A stretch of DNA of 52,018 nucleotides, from NCBI GenBank assembly GCA_024280295.1, contig JAJRQK010000037.1, forward strand, positions 1 to 52,018, given 5' to 3'. The stretch comes from Bacteroidota bacterium. Its GTDB lineage: Bacteria; Bacteroidota; Bacteroidia; Flavobacteriales_D; Crocinitomicaceae. Below are positions 1 through 7,924 of this stretch, in pieces (within the stretch, counting starts at the first letter, position 1; every line of letters starts with the position of its first letter). The position numbers and the translations under genes were made by a program. Under the pieces are notes generated by a model, which saw only the letters and a program-made list of their open reading frames with translations, was not told where the DNA came from and searched no databases.

Positions 1-2
1 GT

Positions 3-59
3 ATGATCAAGCAAGTTCGTCGAAGAGTTAAGCGATTGAATTTACAGGGCATTGGATGA
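3..59 (+). CDS. Possible 3' end of a gene cut by the window edge
   Basis: An open frame enters from the left edge and stops at TGA (57-59), giving at most 18 basic residues rich in Arg and Lys. It could be the C-terminus of an upstream gene, but it is too short to identify and might be chance. The following 126 bases up to the M36 protease contain no other gene. Confidence 0.25.
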   Translation: MIKQVRRRVKRLNLQGIG

Positions 60-185
60 TTTTGAATCCTTGAAAATTAGGACTATATTTAGGCTCTTAG
101 CGATGGGGTATTCTCAATTTTAATTTCTAATTTGAGTGTTTGTTTTTCGCTTCTACAACTGTGAAACTAAAATAATACTCAATTT

Positions 186-3134
186 ATGCGTTCTCTCTTT
201 AGAATAATGATTCTTACTTTATTTGTAGGACCTCTATCCACATCAATTGCTCAAAAAGTAACAAACTCCATTCAGAACTATCTTGCTAGTGAACAAATTA
301 AGCTTGGGCTGACAAATTTGGACATTAATAGTTGGAAGATTTCAGATCAACATACATCTGCACAAAGTGGCTTTAATCATATCTATATTGTGCAAACTTA
401 TGAAGGAATTGAAATAGCAAAAGGAGTTGCAACATTAATTGAGCGAGAAGGCATTGTGAAAATCACTGGTAATCGATTGATAACAGATGTTGCAGCTAGA
501 ATCAATTCATATGAGCCTACAATTTCAGAATCAGAGGCAGTTAACTTTGCTGCGATGGCTTTGGGATTACCTTCACCTACAAACCTAAAAGAAATTGAGC
601 GACGTGATCAGCACACACTTGTTTTTTCTGCGCCATCATTATCATTGGAAGATATTCCTGTTCAATTGGTATATACACTAAATGATAACGGAGAGTTAAA
701 ATTATCATGGGGTCTGAACATATATGAAGAATCGCAAGAACACTGGTGGAATGTCCAAATTGATGCAATCACTGGAGAATTAATTTACCAAGTTGATTGG
801 GTTGTTAGTTGTTCCTACGGAGATCATGAGCACACTATTGGTGAGGTTTGTGTAGCAGATAAAGTTGAGCAAGCTACAATGATGCCAGCACCGCCTCCTG
901 GTACGGATCAATACAATGTATTTGCAATCCCGGTTGAAAGTCCTAATCATGGATCACGATCTCTTGTTGTAGGGCCTTCAGATCCTGCGTCATCTCCATT
1001 TGGGTGGCATGATGATGACGGACTTGCTGGAGCGGAATATACAATCACACGTGGAAATAACGTCCGAGCAACAGAGGATATAAATGATAATAATGGTACG
1101 GGATATTTTCCTGATGGAGGAGTAACTCTCGATTTTAATTTCCCATTAAATTTAAACCAAGTGGCAAGTGGATACCTTGATCCTGCAATTACTAATTTGT
1201 TCTACTTAAATAATATCATGCATGATGTATGGTATCACTATGGATTTGATGAAGCAAGTGGGAATTTCCAGGAGAATAATTACGGAAATGGTGGTTCTGC
1301 TTCCGATTTTGTTCGTGCTGAAGCCCAAGATGGTGGTGGAACGAATAATGCAAATTTTGCAACTCCTAATGATGGATCCAACCCAAGAATGCAGATGTAT
1401 CTTTGGTCTCCATCGAATGCCCTAACGAACTTAGTCACAGTTAATACTGTCGGAGCACTAACTGGTCAATATGTTGGCGCTGAAGCAAGTTTTGGACCTC
1501 CGATTCCTATGGTACCAATAACGGCAGATCTAGTTCTATATGATGATGGTATTGGAGTTACATCTGATGGATGCCAAGACCCGTTAGTCCCAGGGAATTA
1601 TGTGGGGAAGATTGCATTAATCCGACGTGGATCATGTCAATATGTTGATAAAATCCAAAGAGCACAAGATGCAGGAGCAATTGCAGTTGTTGTAAGTAAT
1701 AATTCTACAGGAGTACCTTTATCAATGACTGGATTGACATCTACAATTACGATTCCATCTTTGATGATTTCAAAGCTAGATGGTGATCTTTTTATTGCCG
1801 CTTTAACTGCTGGAGATACAGTGAATGTTACATTAAATAGTCCAGGATCATTTGAATTAGATGGAGATTTTGACAATGGAATAATAGCCCACGAATATGG
1901 TCATGGAATATCAAATCGGTTGACCGGGGGTGGAGGAAATTCTAGCTGTTTATCAAATGAAGATCAAATGGGTGAAGGATGGTCAGATTGGCTTGGGCTA
2001 ATGATTACTATTGAACCTGGGGACTTAGCAACGGATGTCCGTGGAATAGGAACTTTCGCTTCAGGTGTTTCAACGACTGCTACCGGAATTCGACCTGCTC
2101 CATATAGTATTGACCCATTGGTTAACAACTTCACTTACAGTGCTACTAACAATGCTGGTATCTCTCAGCCTCACGGAATTGGATTTGTTTGGTGTACAAT
2201 GTTGTGGGATTTAAATTGGGCTTTGATTGATCAATATGGCTATGATAATGACCTTTACAACGGGACAGGTGGAAATAATATCGCGATGAATCTAGTAATC
2301 AATGGTATGAAATTACAACCATGTGGACCTGGGTTTGTTGATGGTCGTGATGCTATTTTACAAGCTGATCAAATGCTCTATGGCGGAATCCATGAATGTC
2401 TAATTTGGACTGTCTTTGCTAATCGAGGTCTCGGATATTCAGCAAGTCAAGGTGATGCAGATGATCGCTTTGATCAAGTTCAAGCTTTTGATATGCCACC
2501 ATTGCTGGAATCTCAAACAACTGTTTCGATTTGTGGTGATTATGTTTGGGCTATTGATGGTCAGACTTATTCTACAACAGGAATATATATGGCTCCATTT
2601 AGTGGTGGTATTGGTTGTGCTGATTCTGCTACACTAGATTTAACGATCATCTCTGGTTTAAATGCAAATGTAATTCAGAATGGAACAATACTCTCAGCAT
2701 CACAACCTGGGCTGAACTACCAATGGGTTGATTGTGATAATAACTTCGCATCAGTCGCTGGGGCAACAGGGCAATCGTTTAATTCAATTGTTAGTGGTAA
2801 TTATGCTGTTGTTGTTTCTGGGGCAGGATGCTCAGATACATCGATTTGTTCAATTGTACTTGTTACAACCTCTATCTTAGAAAATGATTTTGGAAGTGCA
2901 CTGCAGTTGTATCCAAATCCAACAGATGGAAATGTTACTATCGATTTAGGAGTTAACGAAACGGATATTGAAGTTATACTTCGCGACCTATCTGGACGAG
3001 AAATTGCGGTAAAGCATTATTCAGAAGTTGACTCATTCGAAATGGAGATTGTTGGTGCAGCAGGGATTTATTTTGTTGAAATCATAACTAATTCTGGTAA
3101 GAAGGCACAAATGAAGGTGCGGAAGAGTAATTAA
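186..3134 (+). CDS. Secreted M36 (fungalysin-type) metallopeptidase with PA insert and T9SS sorting domain
   Basis: This is a predicted exported zinc protease of 982 residues. Residues 1-22 form a signal peptide ending SIAQ. An FTP/PepSY-like propeptide region follows (about 50-200). The catalytic motif HEYGH lies at about 568-572, and the downstream GEGWSD (596-601) supplies the third zinc ligand typical of family M36. A PA (protease-associated) domain is inserted before the active site (about 450-555, with the KIALIRRGSC segment), as in many Bacteroidota M36 enzymes. The last ~80 residues, beginning LQLYPNPTDGN, are a T9SS type A sorting domain, so the protein should cross the outer membrane and be released or anchored at the surface. 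It probably degrades extracellular protein for nutrition. It stands alone, with M48 starting 62 bases downstream on the same strand. Confidence 0.93.
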   Translation: MRSLFRIMILTLFVGPLSTSIAQKVTNSIQNYLASEQIKLGLTNLDINSWKISDQHTSAQSGFNHIYIVQTYEGIEIAKGVATLIEREGIVKITGNRLITDVAARINSYEPTISESEAVNFAAMALGLPSPTNLKEIERRDQHTLVFSAPSLSLEDIPVQLVYTLNDNGELKLSWGLNIYEESQEHWWNVQIDAITGELIYQVDWVVSCSYGDHEHTIGEVCVADKVEQATMMPAPPPGTDQYNVFAIPVESPNHGSRSLVVGPSDPASSPFGWHDDDGLAGAEYTITRGNNVRATEDINDNNGTGYFPDGGVTLDFNFPLNLNQVASGYLDPAITNLFYLNNIMHDVWYHYGFDEASGNFQENNYGNGGSASDFVRAEAQDGGGTNNANFATPNDGSNPRMQMYLWSPSNALTNLVTVNTVGALTGQYVGAEASFGPPIPMVPITADLVLYDDGIGVTSDGCQDPLVPGNYVGKIALIRRGSCQYVDKIQRAQDAGAIAVVVSNNSTGVPLSMTGLTSTITIPSLMISKLDGDLFIAALTAGDTVNVTLNSPGSFELDGDFDNGIIAHEYGHGISNRLTGGGGNSSCLSNEDQMGEGWSDWLGLMITIEPGDLATDVRGIGTFASGVSTTATGIRPAPYSIDPLVNNFTYSATNNAGISQPHGIGFVWCTMLWDLNWALIDQYGYDNDLYNGTGGNNIAMNLVINGMKLQPCGPGFVDGRDAILQADQMLYGGIHECLIWTVFANRGLGYSASQGDADDRFDQVQAFDMPPLLESQTTVSICGDYVWAIDGQTYSTTGIYMAPFSGGIGCADSATLDLTIISGLNANVIQNGTILSASQPGLNYQWVDCDNNFASVAGATGQSFNSIVSGNYAVVVSGAGCSDTSICSIVLVTTSILENDFGSALQLYPNPTDGNVTIDLGVNETDIEVILRDLSGREIAVKHYSEVDSFEMEIVGAAGIYFVEIITNSGKKAQMKVRKSN

Positions 3135-3196
3135 GATTCTCAATCGTATTAATTGAGATAAGTTTGTTCCCTTTAATGTTGGATGAACCTAATGCT

Positions 3197-5440
3197 ATGA
3201 AGAATATTTATTACTACCTATTTATACTTGTCATTTCAAACTTCTCTAATGCCCAAGTTAGTTTTGATGATTATAGACCATTACAATCTGTAGGCGCATT
3301 ACCAGATGACTTTAGTGCTGAAACATATCAGAAAGTACTAGAGAATATGAAGGAACGTCAAGCTGGGCTTTCTCATGAACAACAAAAAGAGTTCGTGCAG
3401 ACAACACACTATGCTATTGATGAATTACTTCATTCTGGTTATGTAGTTTTCGGTGATGAAGTATCGAATTACATTTCTTCTATTGCTGATAGTCTACTGA
3501 AAGATGATCCGCTTACAAGGTCTGCATTGAGGTTTTACACTTTAAAGTCCACTGCCTCCAATGCATTTTCAACCGATCAAGGAATAATTTTTGTAACAAC
3601 AGGATTAATAAGTCAAGTAAGTAATGAAGCTCAACTTGCATTTATTCTAGCCCATGAAATTTGTCATTATCGAGAAAAACATGTTTTAAAATCTTTTGAA
3701 CTCACTCAGAGAAACAAATCTAGACGAAATTGGGTAAGTCGAATGAGTATTTACTCTAGGGAACGTGAATTTGAGGCAGATCAATTAGCAGTTACACTCT
3801 ATAAAAATGCCGGTTATTCTCAAGAAGCATTGAAATCTACTTTTGATGTATTGAAATATTCTTACTTGCCTTTTGATGAGGTTGATGTTCCAAAATCATA
3901 CTTTAGAACAGATTATATTTTTATACCTGACAATATTTTCCCCTCTAAAGTTTATGAAATTGAAGCAACAGAAGATGGTGATGATAGTGAGAGTACACAC
4001 CCAAATATTAAGAGGCGTCGTGAGGCTATTGATGAAGAGATCGCAAAGCATAAAGATTGGAACATCAAAAAATTCTTACTAGGTAAAGATAAATTTTATA
4101 AAATTCGAGATATTGCGAGGTTTGAATGCATTCGCGTTTCTGTTATTGAAGCGAGTTATGGTGAAGCATTGTATAGTATTTTCTTAATGGAACAAAAAAT
4201 TCCAAACTCGATTTACTTGGGCCGAATGAAGGCGAAATCGTGGCTAGGGCTTTATCAATATGAACGTAAGCATCATATCTCTCGGACCATTTTGAAAACT
4301 TCAGATTATGAGGGCGCATCTGTAACCGTCCATTATTTAATTCGAAAGTTGAGTTTGAAGTCGATGGGGCCAATGGCATTGCGTCAGATATATGATATCC
4401 ATTCTCTTCATCCCAATGATGATGAGATTAATGCTATTTATGATCGATTGGTTGGTGAATTGGCACGCGAAAAAAAGTTTCAACTTTCATATTATTCAAA
4501 ACTCAATTTTTCAGAGGCATCCCAAAAATTTATTGATCAACAGTATGTTGACTCTACGGGGAACTTGCAACTGGAAGATAATGAAGAAGGGGGGATCATC
4601 TTTTCAAAATATGATCGAATAAACAGCAAAGAATCTCCTGAAGAAGTTAGTAACTTTGATAGCACTAATTTCTACATTTATGCCCTCGCGGATATTATTC
4701 AGGATGACGATTTTTTAGAACGGTTGAGAATCGAAGAAAAACACTATCAAAAAGAAAAAGAGGTTGATGAAGAATACGATAAACTATCTCGGAAAGAACA
4801 GTTAGCACTTTATCGTAATCGATATTACACGGACATGCATATTGGTATTAAGGATGTTATTAGTGTTGAGCCTAAAGTTTTAAGTTATAGTTCTGGCAAA
4901 ATAAATCACGTAAAAAGTGAGCAACTTGAAAAACGATTTACTGAAGCATTCAACGATGCGGCAGAAGCTACTGGACTAACATTGTACTCGATAGATAGTA
5001 GATCAATTCAAGCCAATGGAGCACATGGGTTTAATGAACGATCTGTTCTTACGACCCTTCTTAACCAGATAAGTTTGGAAGATGATATTGATGCTTTTCC
5101 TGTTGATTTCCAGGATTTAAAATTGATTAGTGAAAATTACGGTTCAGATAATATTTTGTTTTCGATGGTTGAGCATTCATTTGAGGTGAACATTCGCTGG
5201 GGTGGATTACTTCTATCTTTACTTGCGCCACCTGTTTTCGCCATTGTTGCAACTATCCATATTCCAACGGCTTTTATGAAAGCTAACAACACAACTTTAA
5301 GTGTAATTATCTTGGATGCTAAAACAGGTGCTGTTAAAATTGGAAGTACATATAGCTTCAACGAACCGATACGTAAAATGCATTTAGGGGCTCATCTATA
5401 TGACATTCTCACGAATCTTAAAACACCGAGTTCACTATGA
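3197..5440 (+). CDS. M48-family metallopeptidase with long C-terminal extension
   Basis: This exported zinc peptidase has 747 residues. I start it at ATG 3197, where a clean signal peptide begins (MKNIYYYLFIL... ending SNAQ); an in-frame TTG at 3164 would add 11 non-signal residues. The zinc motif HEICH is at residues 153-157, and EFEAD downstream provides the third ligand, as in M48 (Ste24/HtpX/BepA-like) enzymes. BepA-like members act in the periplasm on outer-membrane protein quality control. The remaining ~500 residues are unusual: largely helical, charged, with one strongly hydrophobic stretch (LLLSLLAPPVFAIVATIHIP) near the C-terminus that may be a membrane segment. No further domain was recognised there. 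The stop overlaps the next gene's start (ATGA), so the two are probably translationally coupled. Confidence 0.85.
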   Translation: MKNIYYYLFILVISNFSNAQVSFDDYRPLQSVGALPDDFSAETYQKVLENMKERQAGLSHEQQKEFVQTTHYAIDELLHSGYVVFGDEVSNYISSIADSLLKDDPLTRSALRFYTLKSTASNAFSTDQGIIFVTTGLISQVSNEAQLAFILAHEICHYREKHVLKSFELTQRNKSRRNWVSRMSIYSREREFEADQLAVTLYKNAGYSQEALKSTFDVLKYSYLPFDEVDVPKSYFRTDYIFIPDNIFPSKVYEIEATEDGDDSESTHPNIKRRREAIDEEIAKHKDWNIKKFLLGKDKFYKIRDIARFECIRVSVIEASYGEALYSIFLMEQKIPNSIYLGRMKAKSWLGLYQYERKHHISRTILKTSDYEGASVTVHYLIRKLSLKSMGPMALRQIYDIHSLHPNDDEINAIYDRLVGELAREKKFQLSYYSKLNFSEASQKFIDQQYVDSTGNLQLEDNEEGGIIFSKYDRINSKESPEEVSNFDSTNFYIYALADIIQDDDFLERLRIEEKHYQKEKEVDEEYDKLSRKEQLALYRNRYYTDMHIGIKDVISVEPKVLSYSSGKINHVKSEQLEKRFTEAFNDAAEATGLTLYSIDSRSIQANGAHGFNERSVLTTLLNQISLEDDIDAFPVDFQDLKLISENYGSDNILFSMVEHSFEVNIRWGGLLLSLLAPPVFAIVATIHIPTAFMKANNTTLSVIILDAKTGAVKIGSTYSFNEPIRKMHLGAHLYDILTNLKTPSSL

Positions 5441-6204
5441 GGTTAATCCTGTTATTTATACTTATAACTGGGGTATGTCGTGCGCAGCACAGTGGATTCT
5501 TTGGAAAGAAAAACTATATTGAAATTATAGGAGTTGGCTCAGTTCCGGTTATTGATAATGTCTTCTCTAAGAATAATACACCCTATAAAGCAAATGGCTC
5601 ACAACTCATAGAAGTTAGAGATTGGTTTGAAGGTGGAATTAGATTGGCAATTGGTCATTCTGTAAATAATCAGCTTGGGCTTGGAATTGAAGTTGGTATG
5701 GATTTTCAAAACGTAGCACCCCCTCAAAATCATTATGGATTTGCTCCAGGAAGTGATTATATAATTAAGCACGAATTACTTGATTTGAGAACAATTTCGA
5801 TTATTCCCAAAATTGAATTCACCAATGCTGATGGATTACTGCCAATCGGTTTGAATCATCAGATTGGGTTTGGTTATACATCAACAAAAGTAGTTGATAA
5901 GAATTATGTTTTAAAGTTTAACGGTACTATTGGAGCAACGGAAACCTTAAAACTTGCACCAATTGAAGACCGATTCAGAGGATTTGTCATTTTTTACGCA
6001 CTTAATATGCGTACTGCTGTGACAAAGCATCTCATGTTGAACTATGGAATTCGCTATTCGGTAAATGGTATGATTGCACTGCTTGAGCCCACTAATATAT
6101 CCACTGGTTATCAGGTAAGTCGTTTTGAAATTGCCCAAGTTATCAGAGGTCGTAGGTTTCGCAGTCTATTGACATTTAATTTGGGTTTATCAGTGCCATT
6201 TTAG
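5437..6204 (+). CDS. Predicted outer-membrane beta-barrel-like protein
   Basis: This is a 255-residue protein of unknown function. It has a short signal peptide (MRLILLFILITGVCRAQ) and then alternating hydrophobic/polar strands with glycine and aromatic residues (for example QLGLGIEVGMDFQNV, LMLNYGIRYSVNGM). It ends in LTFNLGLSVPF, and a terminal phenylalanine strand is typical of outer-membrane barrels. The ATG overlaps the M48 stop by four bases, so the pair forms an operon. A reasonable inference is an envelope partner or client of the M48 peptidase. No specific family could be named. Confidence 0.65.
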   Translation: MRLILLFILITGVCRAQHSGFFGKKNYIEIIGVGSVPVIDNVFSKNNTPYKANGSQLIEVRDWFEGGIRLAIGHSVNNQLGLGIEVGMDFQNVAPPQNHYGFAPGSDYIIKHELLDLRTISIIPKIEFTNADGLLPIGLNHQIGFGYTSTKVVDKNYVLKFNGTIGATETLKLAPIEDRFRGFVIFYALNMRTAVTKHLMLNYGIRYSVNGMIALLEPTNISTGYQVSRFEIAQVIRGRRFRSLLTFNLGLSVPF

Positions 6205-6238
6205 ACTGATTACGATTAATAGCTTTGTAAATCGATTT

Positions 6239-6388
6239 TGCGCTGCTGATTGTAATGGAAATCAATACGAAGCAAATGACTTACAATTGAAGTATTTGTA
6301 GAGCGACCTAGATGCTCCTATAAATGCATAAATTGTGGAATATTGCTAGGATTATTGGAATGAAAAGCAGTTTCAAGCGGCCAAAAAA
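6239..6388. repeat. Extragenic repeat, family 2 copy 1
   Basis: This ~150-bp non-coding block matches the one at 42803-42957. Both begin TGCGCTnCTGATTG and continue AATGGAAATCA, then ACGAA. Both end with GAAAAGCAG followed about ten bases later by an A-run. TGATT and AATCA inside it form a small inverted repeat around an 8-base loop. It separates the 3' ends of two convergent genes. Confidence 0.55.
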
Positions 6389-6396
6389 GGAAGTGT

Positions 6397-6717
6397 TTAT
6401 TCTTCGGGAGCCAATCGAAGGACGATTCCGTCTATTTCCTCTGTAATTTGAATTTGGCAACCTAATCGGCTTGATTCTTCCACAAAAAAGGCTTGGTCGA
6501 GCATATCTAATTCGTCATCACTTTGTTGGGGAAGAGCAGTGTCTGATTCTAAGTAGCATTGACAGGTGGCACACATAGCCATTCCGCCACACTCACCTTT
6601 TACAGGAAGTTCATAGGATCGGCAAACTTCCATGATGTTCATACTCATGTCGGTTGGAGCAATTAACATGTGGTTTTTTCCTTCTCGATCAATAATTGTA
6701 ACTGTAATTTCGTTCAT
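6397..6717 (-). CDS. 2Fe-2S ferredoxin (adrenodoxin-like)
   Basis: This 106-residue electron carrier has a plant/vertebrate-type [2Fe-2S] fold. The four cluster ligands are visible as C43-X5-C49-X2-C52 and C87. That spacing is the adrenodoxin/Isc-ferredoxin (Fdx) type rather than the photosynthetic type. The start at 6717 (MNEITVTII) is chosen because a good -7 box lies at 6734-6741, which would place the alternative upstream start at 6750 before the transcription start. The C-terminus is acidic, as is usual for partners of reductases. It is monocistronic, so its redox partner cannot be deduced here. Confidence 0.93.
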   Translation of the reverse strand: MNEITVTIIDREGKNHMLIAPTDMSMNIMEVCRSYELPVKGECGGMAMCATCQCYLESDTALPQQSDDELDMLDQAFFVEESSRLGCQIQITEEIDGIVLRLAPEE

Positions 6718-6733
6718 ATTGAAAATTGTAGGG

Positions 6734-6741
6734 CAAAGATA
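6734..6741 (-). promoter_or_regulatory. -7 box of the ferredoxin gene
   Basis: Read on the minus strand this is TATCTTTG, an exact match to the Bacteroidota TAnnTTTG -7 element, 16 bases before the ATG at 6717. No convincing TTG -33 element was found at 19-21 bases. Confidence 0.6.
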
Positions 6742-6807
6742 AGGAAACAATGAGATATTAAGATTGACGGGATTGTACTTGGCATTTAGTGGGAGGTAAG
6801 AGCTGTT

Positions 6808-7233
6808 CTAATTATAAATTCTGAGACCTTGATTTCCATCCCAAACAGTTTGGTATTGGCGTAATCCATATTCTGATCCAGTAATTGCAGATCCATCATA
6901 GAGTGAGAAGGTTGCATTGTTACAACTATCTTTTAGCATTAAGTAATTATTGATATCTGGGAAGAGTGGAAACTGGCAATCACCATTAATATCAGCTGGA
7001 GAGTGCCGATCGAACGCGATGAATTCGTCGATTCCACGTCGGTAGACAATTACTCCTTTAGATCCGACATTTACATAAGCCCAACCACTTACACCAATAA
7101 GGCTTGAGTAACTTGGTAATGCAAGATCAATGGTAATGTCAAACGGTAGATTTGGAACTGGGTGTTCTGAATTTTTCACGCATCCGCCGAGCGAAAATGT
7201 GAGTAGCATGAATAAAATAAATCGTACTTTCAT
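6808..7233 (-). CDS. Lipoprotein with a degenerate Rieske-like domain
   Basis: This is a 141-residue lipoprotein. The signal peptide ends in a lipobox (FSLGGC, Cys18), so it should be lipidated at the cell envelope. The mature part resembles small Bacteroidota lipoproteins with a Rieske-type beta fold: VGSKGVIVYRRG, then IDEFIAFDRHSP, a DSCNNATFSLYDGSAI loop and a final YQTVWDGNQGLRIYN strand. In an active Rieske centre two Cys-x-His pairs bind the cluster. Here the DRHSP segment has His but no following Cys, and the second site has Cys without a nearby His, so metal binding is doubtful. It is transcribed divergently from the lysine-rich lipoprotein only 24 bases away. Confidence 0.65.
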   Translation of the reverse strand: MKVRFILFMLLTFSLGGCVKNSEHPVPNLPFDITIDLALPSYSSLIGVSGWAYVNVGSKGVIVYRRGIDEFIAFDRHSPADINGDCQFPLFPDINNYLMLKDSCNNATFSLYDGSAITGSEYGLRQYQTVWDGNQGLRIYN

Positions 7234-7250
7234 TGCGTTCTCTATGTTAG

Positions 7251-7282
7251 CAAAGATATGAAGATTAAAACGATCTATACAA
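7251..7282 (-). promoter_or_regulatory. Promoter of the Rieske-like lipoprotein, inside the divergent gene
   Basis: On the minus strand, TTG (7282-7280) is followed after 21 bases by TATCTTTG (7258-7251). The promoter therefore overlaps the start codon and first codons of the plus-strand gene at 7258. Confidence 0.55.
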
Positions 7283-7527
7283 CCCTTTTATTGTTAGTTT
7301 CCCTAAACATAATCAGTTGTGGGAGCAAAAGTCCTAGCAATGCACTTATGACACCCGATGAAATTGAGAAATCTCTAGCAAAGGACAAGAAAAAGAAAGC
7401 AAAGGCAGGAAATAAGGCTCAAAAAGAGGCTTATAAGCATTATTGGTCATTACAAACGAAGGAGGCAAAGAAATCAATTAAAAAGAATGACCGACGGCAA
7501 AAGAAGGCGGCGAGGAAACGAGGATAG
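7258..7527 (+). CDS. Small lysine-rich lipoprotein of unknown function
   Basis: This 89-residue protein has an N-terminal signal peptide and lipobox (NIISC, Cys21), so it is a predicted lipoprotein. The mature part is short, hydrophilic and very basic (KKKKAKAGNKAQKEA, KNDRRQKKAARKRG), without a recognisable domain. A possible role is binding an acidic partner such as polysaccharide or nucleic acid at the envelope, but nothing in the sequence proves it. It is divergent from the Rieske-like lipoprotein. A weak -7-like TATGTTAG at 7243-7250 could be its promoter. Confidence 0.7.
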   Translation: MKIKTIYTTLLLLVSLNIISCGSKSPSNALMTPDEIEKSLAKDKKKKAKAGNKAQKEAYKHYWSLQTKEAKKSIKKNDRRQKKAARKRG

Positions 7528-7558
7528 ATAGCCAGACTTTAAGATATAGGAATTTCTC

Positions 7559-7660
7559 ATGTTTTTAACAAAACGTTTAGGACGCTATTGGGATGAAATC
7601 ATTAAACTTACTGGTATCCAGTCAAAAAAGAAGTATCCAAAACAACTTAGAAGACTGTAA
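7559..7660 (+). pseudogene. Remnant of an IS4-type transposase
   Basis: An open frame of 33 codons encodes a segment like DEIIKLTG followed by SKKKYPKQLRRL. This resembles the conserved D..I.LTG..S.K.YP..LRR stretch just before the YYD...FVFLTN motif of IS4-family DDE transposases. The frame stops immediately after LRRL, so only an internal fragment survives. The identification comes from recalled family motifs, not from a search. Confidence 0.5.
7570..7590 (+). repeat. 21-bp direct repeat, copy 1
   Basis: This copy of AAAACGTTTAGGACGCTATTG is identical to 7759-7779 and lies inside the transposase remnant. The rest of the 397-bp gene-poor stretch (7528-7924) shows only a weak GC stem with a T-run (about 7662-7703) that could be a terminator. 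Confidence 0.8.
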
Positions 7661-7758
7661 TGACCCTCCACAAAATTTGGTCTATCAGGGGGTTCTTTTT
7701 TGAAATAGATAAGAATGCCTCTAAAAGTCAGTAATACCGCCCATGAATAGGTTATTTA

Positions 7759-7779
7759 AAAACGTTTAGGACGCTATTG
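7759..7779 (+). repeat. 21-bp direct repeat, copy 2
   Basis: This is an exact second copy of the 21-mer at 7570-7590, 189 bases downstream. It is preceded by an in-frame stop, so it no longer codes for the transposase segment. It suggests a local duplication or rearranged insertion-sequence scar. Confidence 0.8.
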
Positions 7780-7924
7780 CACACCAACAATGAAAACTAA
7801 TCTTTTGACACTCTATCTTTTATTTTTTTTGATATTGAAATATCGATTAACAAACTCATGCAATCTTCTGGAATAGCAAAAAAAAGAGTTTCTGATTTAT
7901 CTTTGAATATTTTACCTGCCACAA

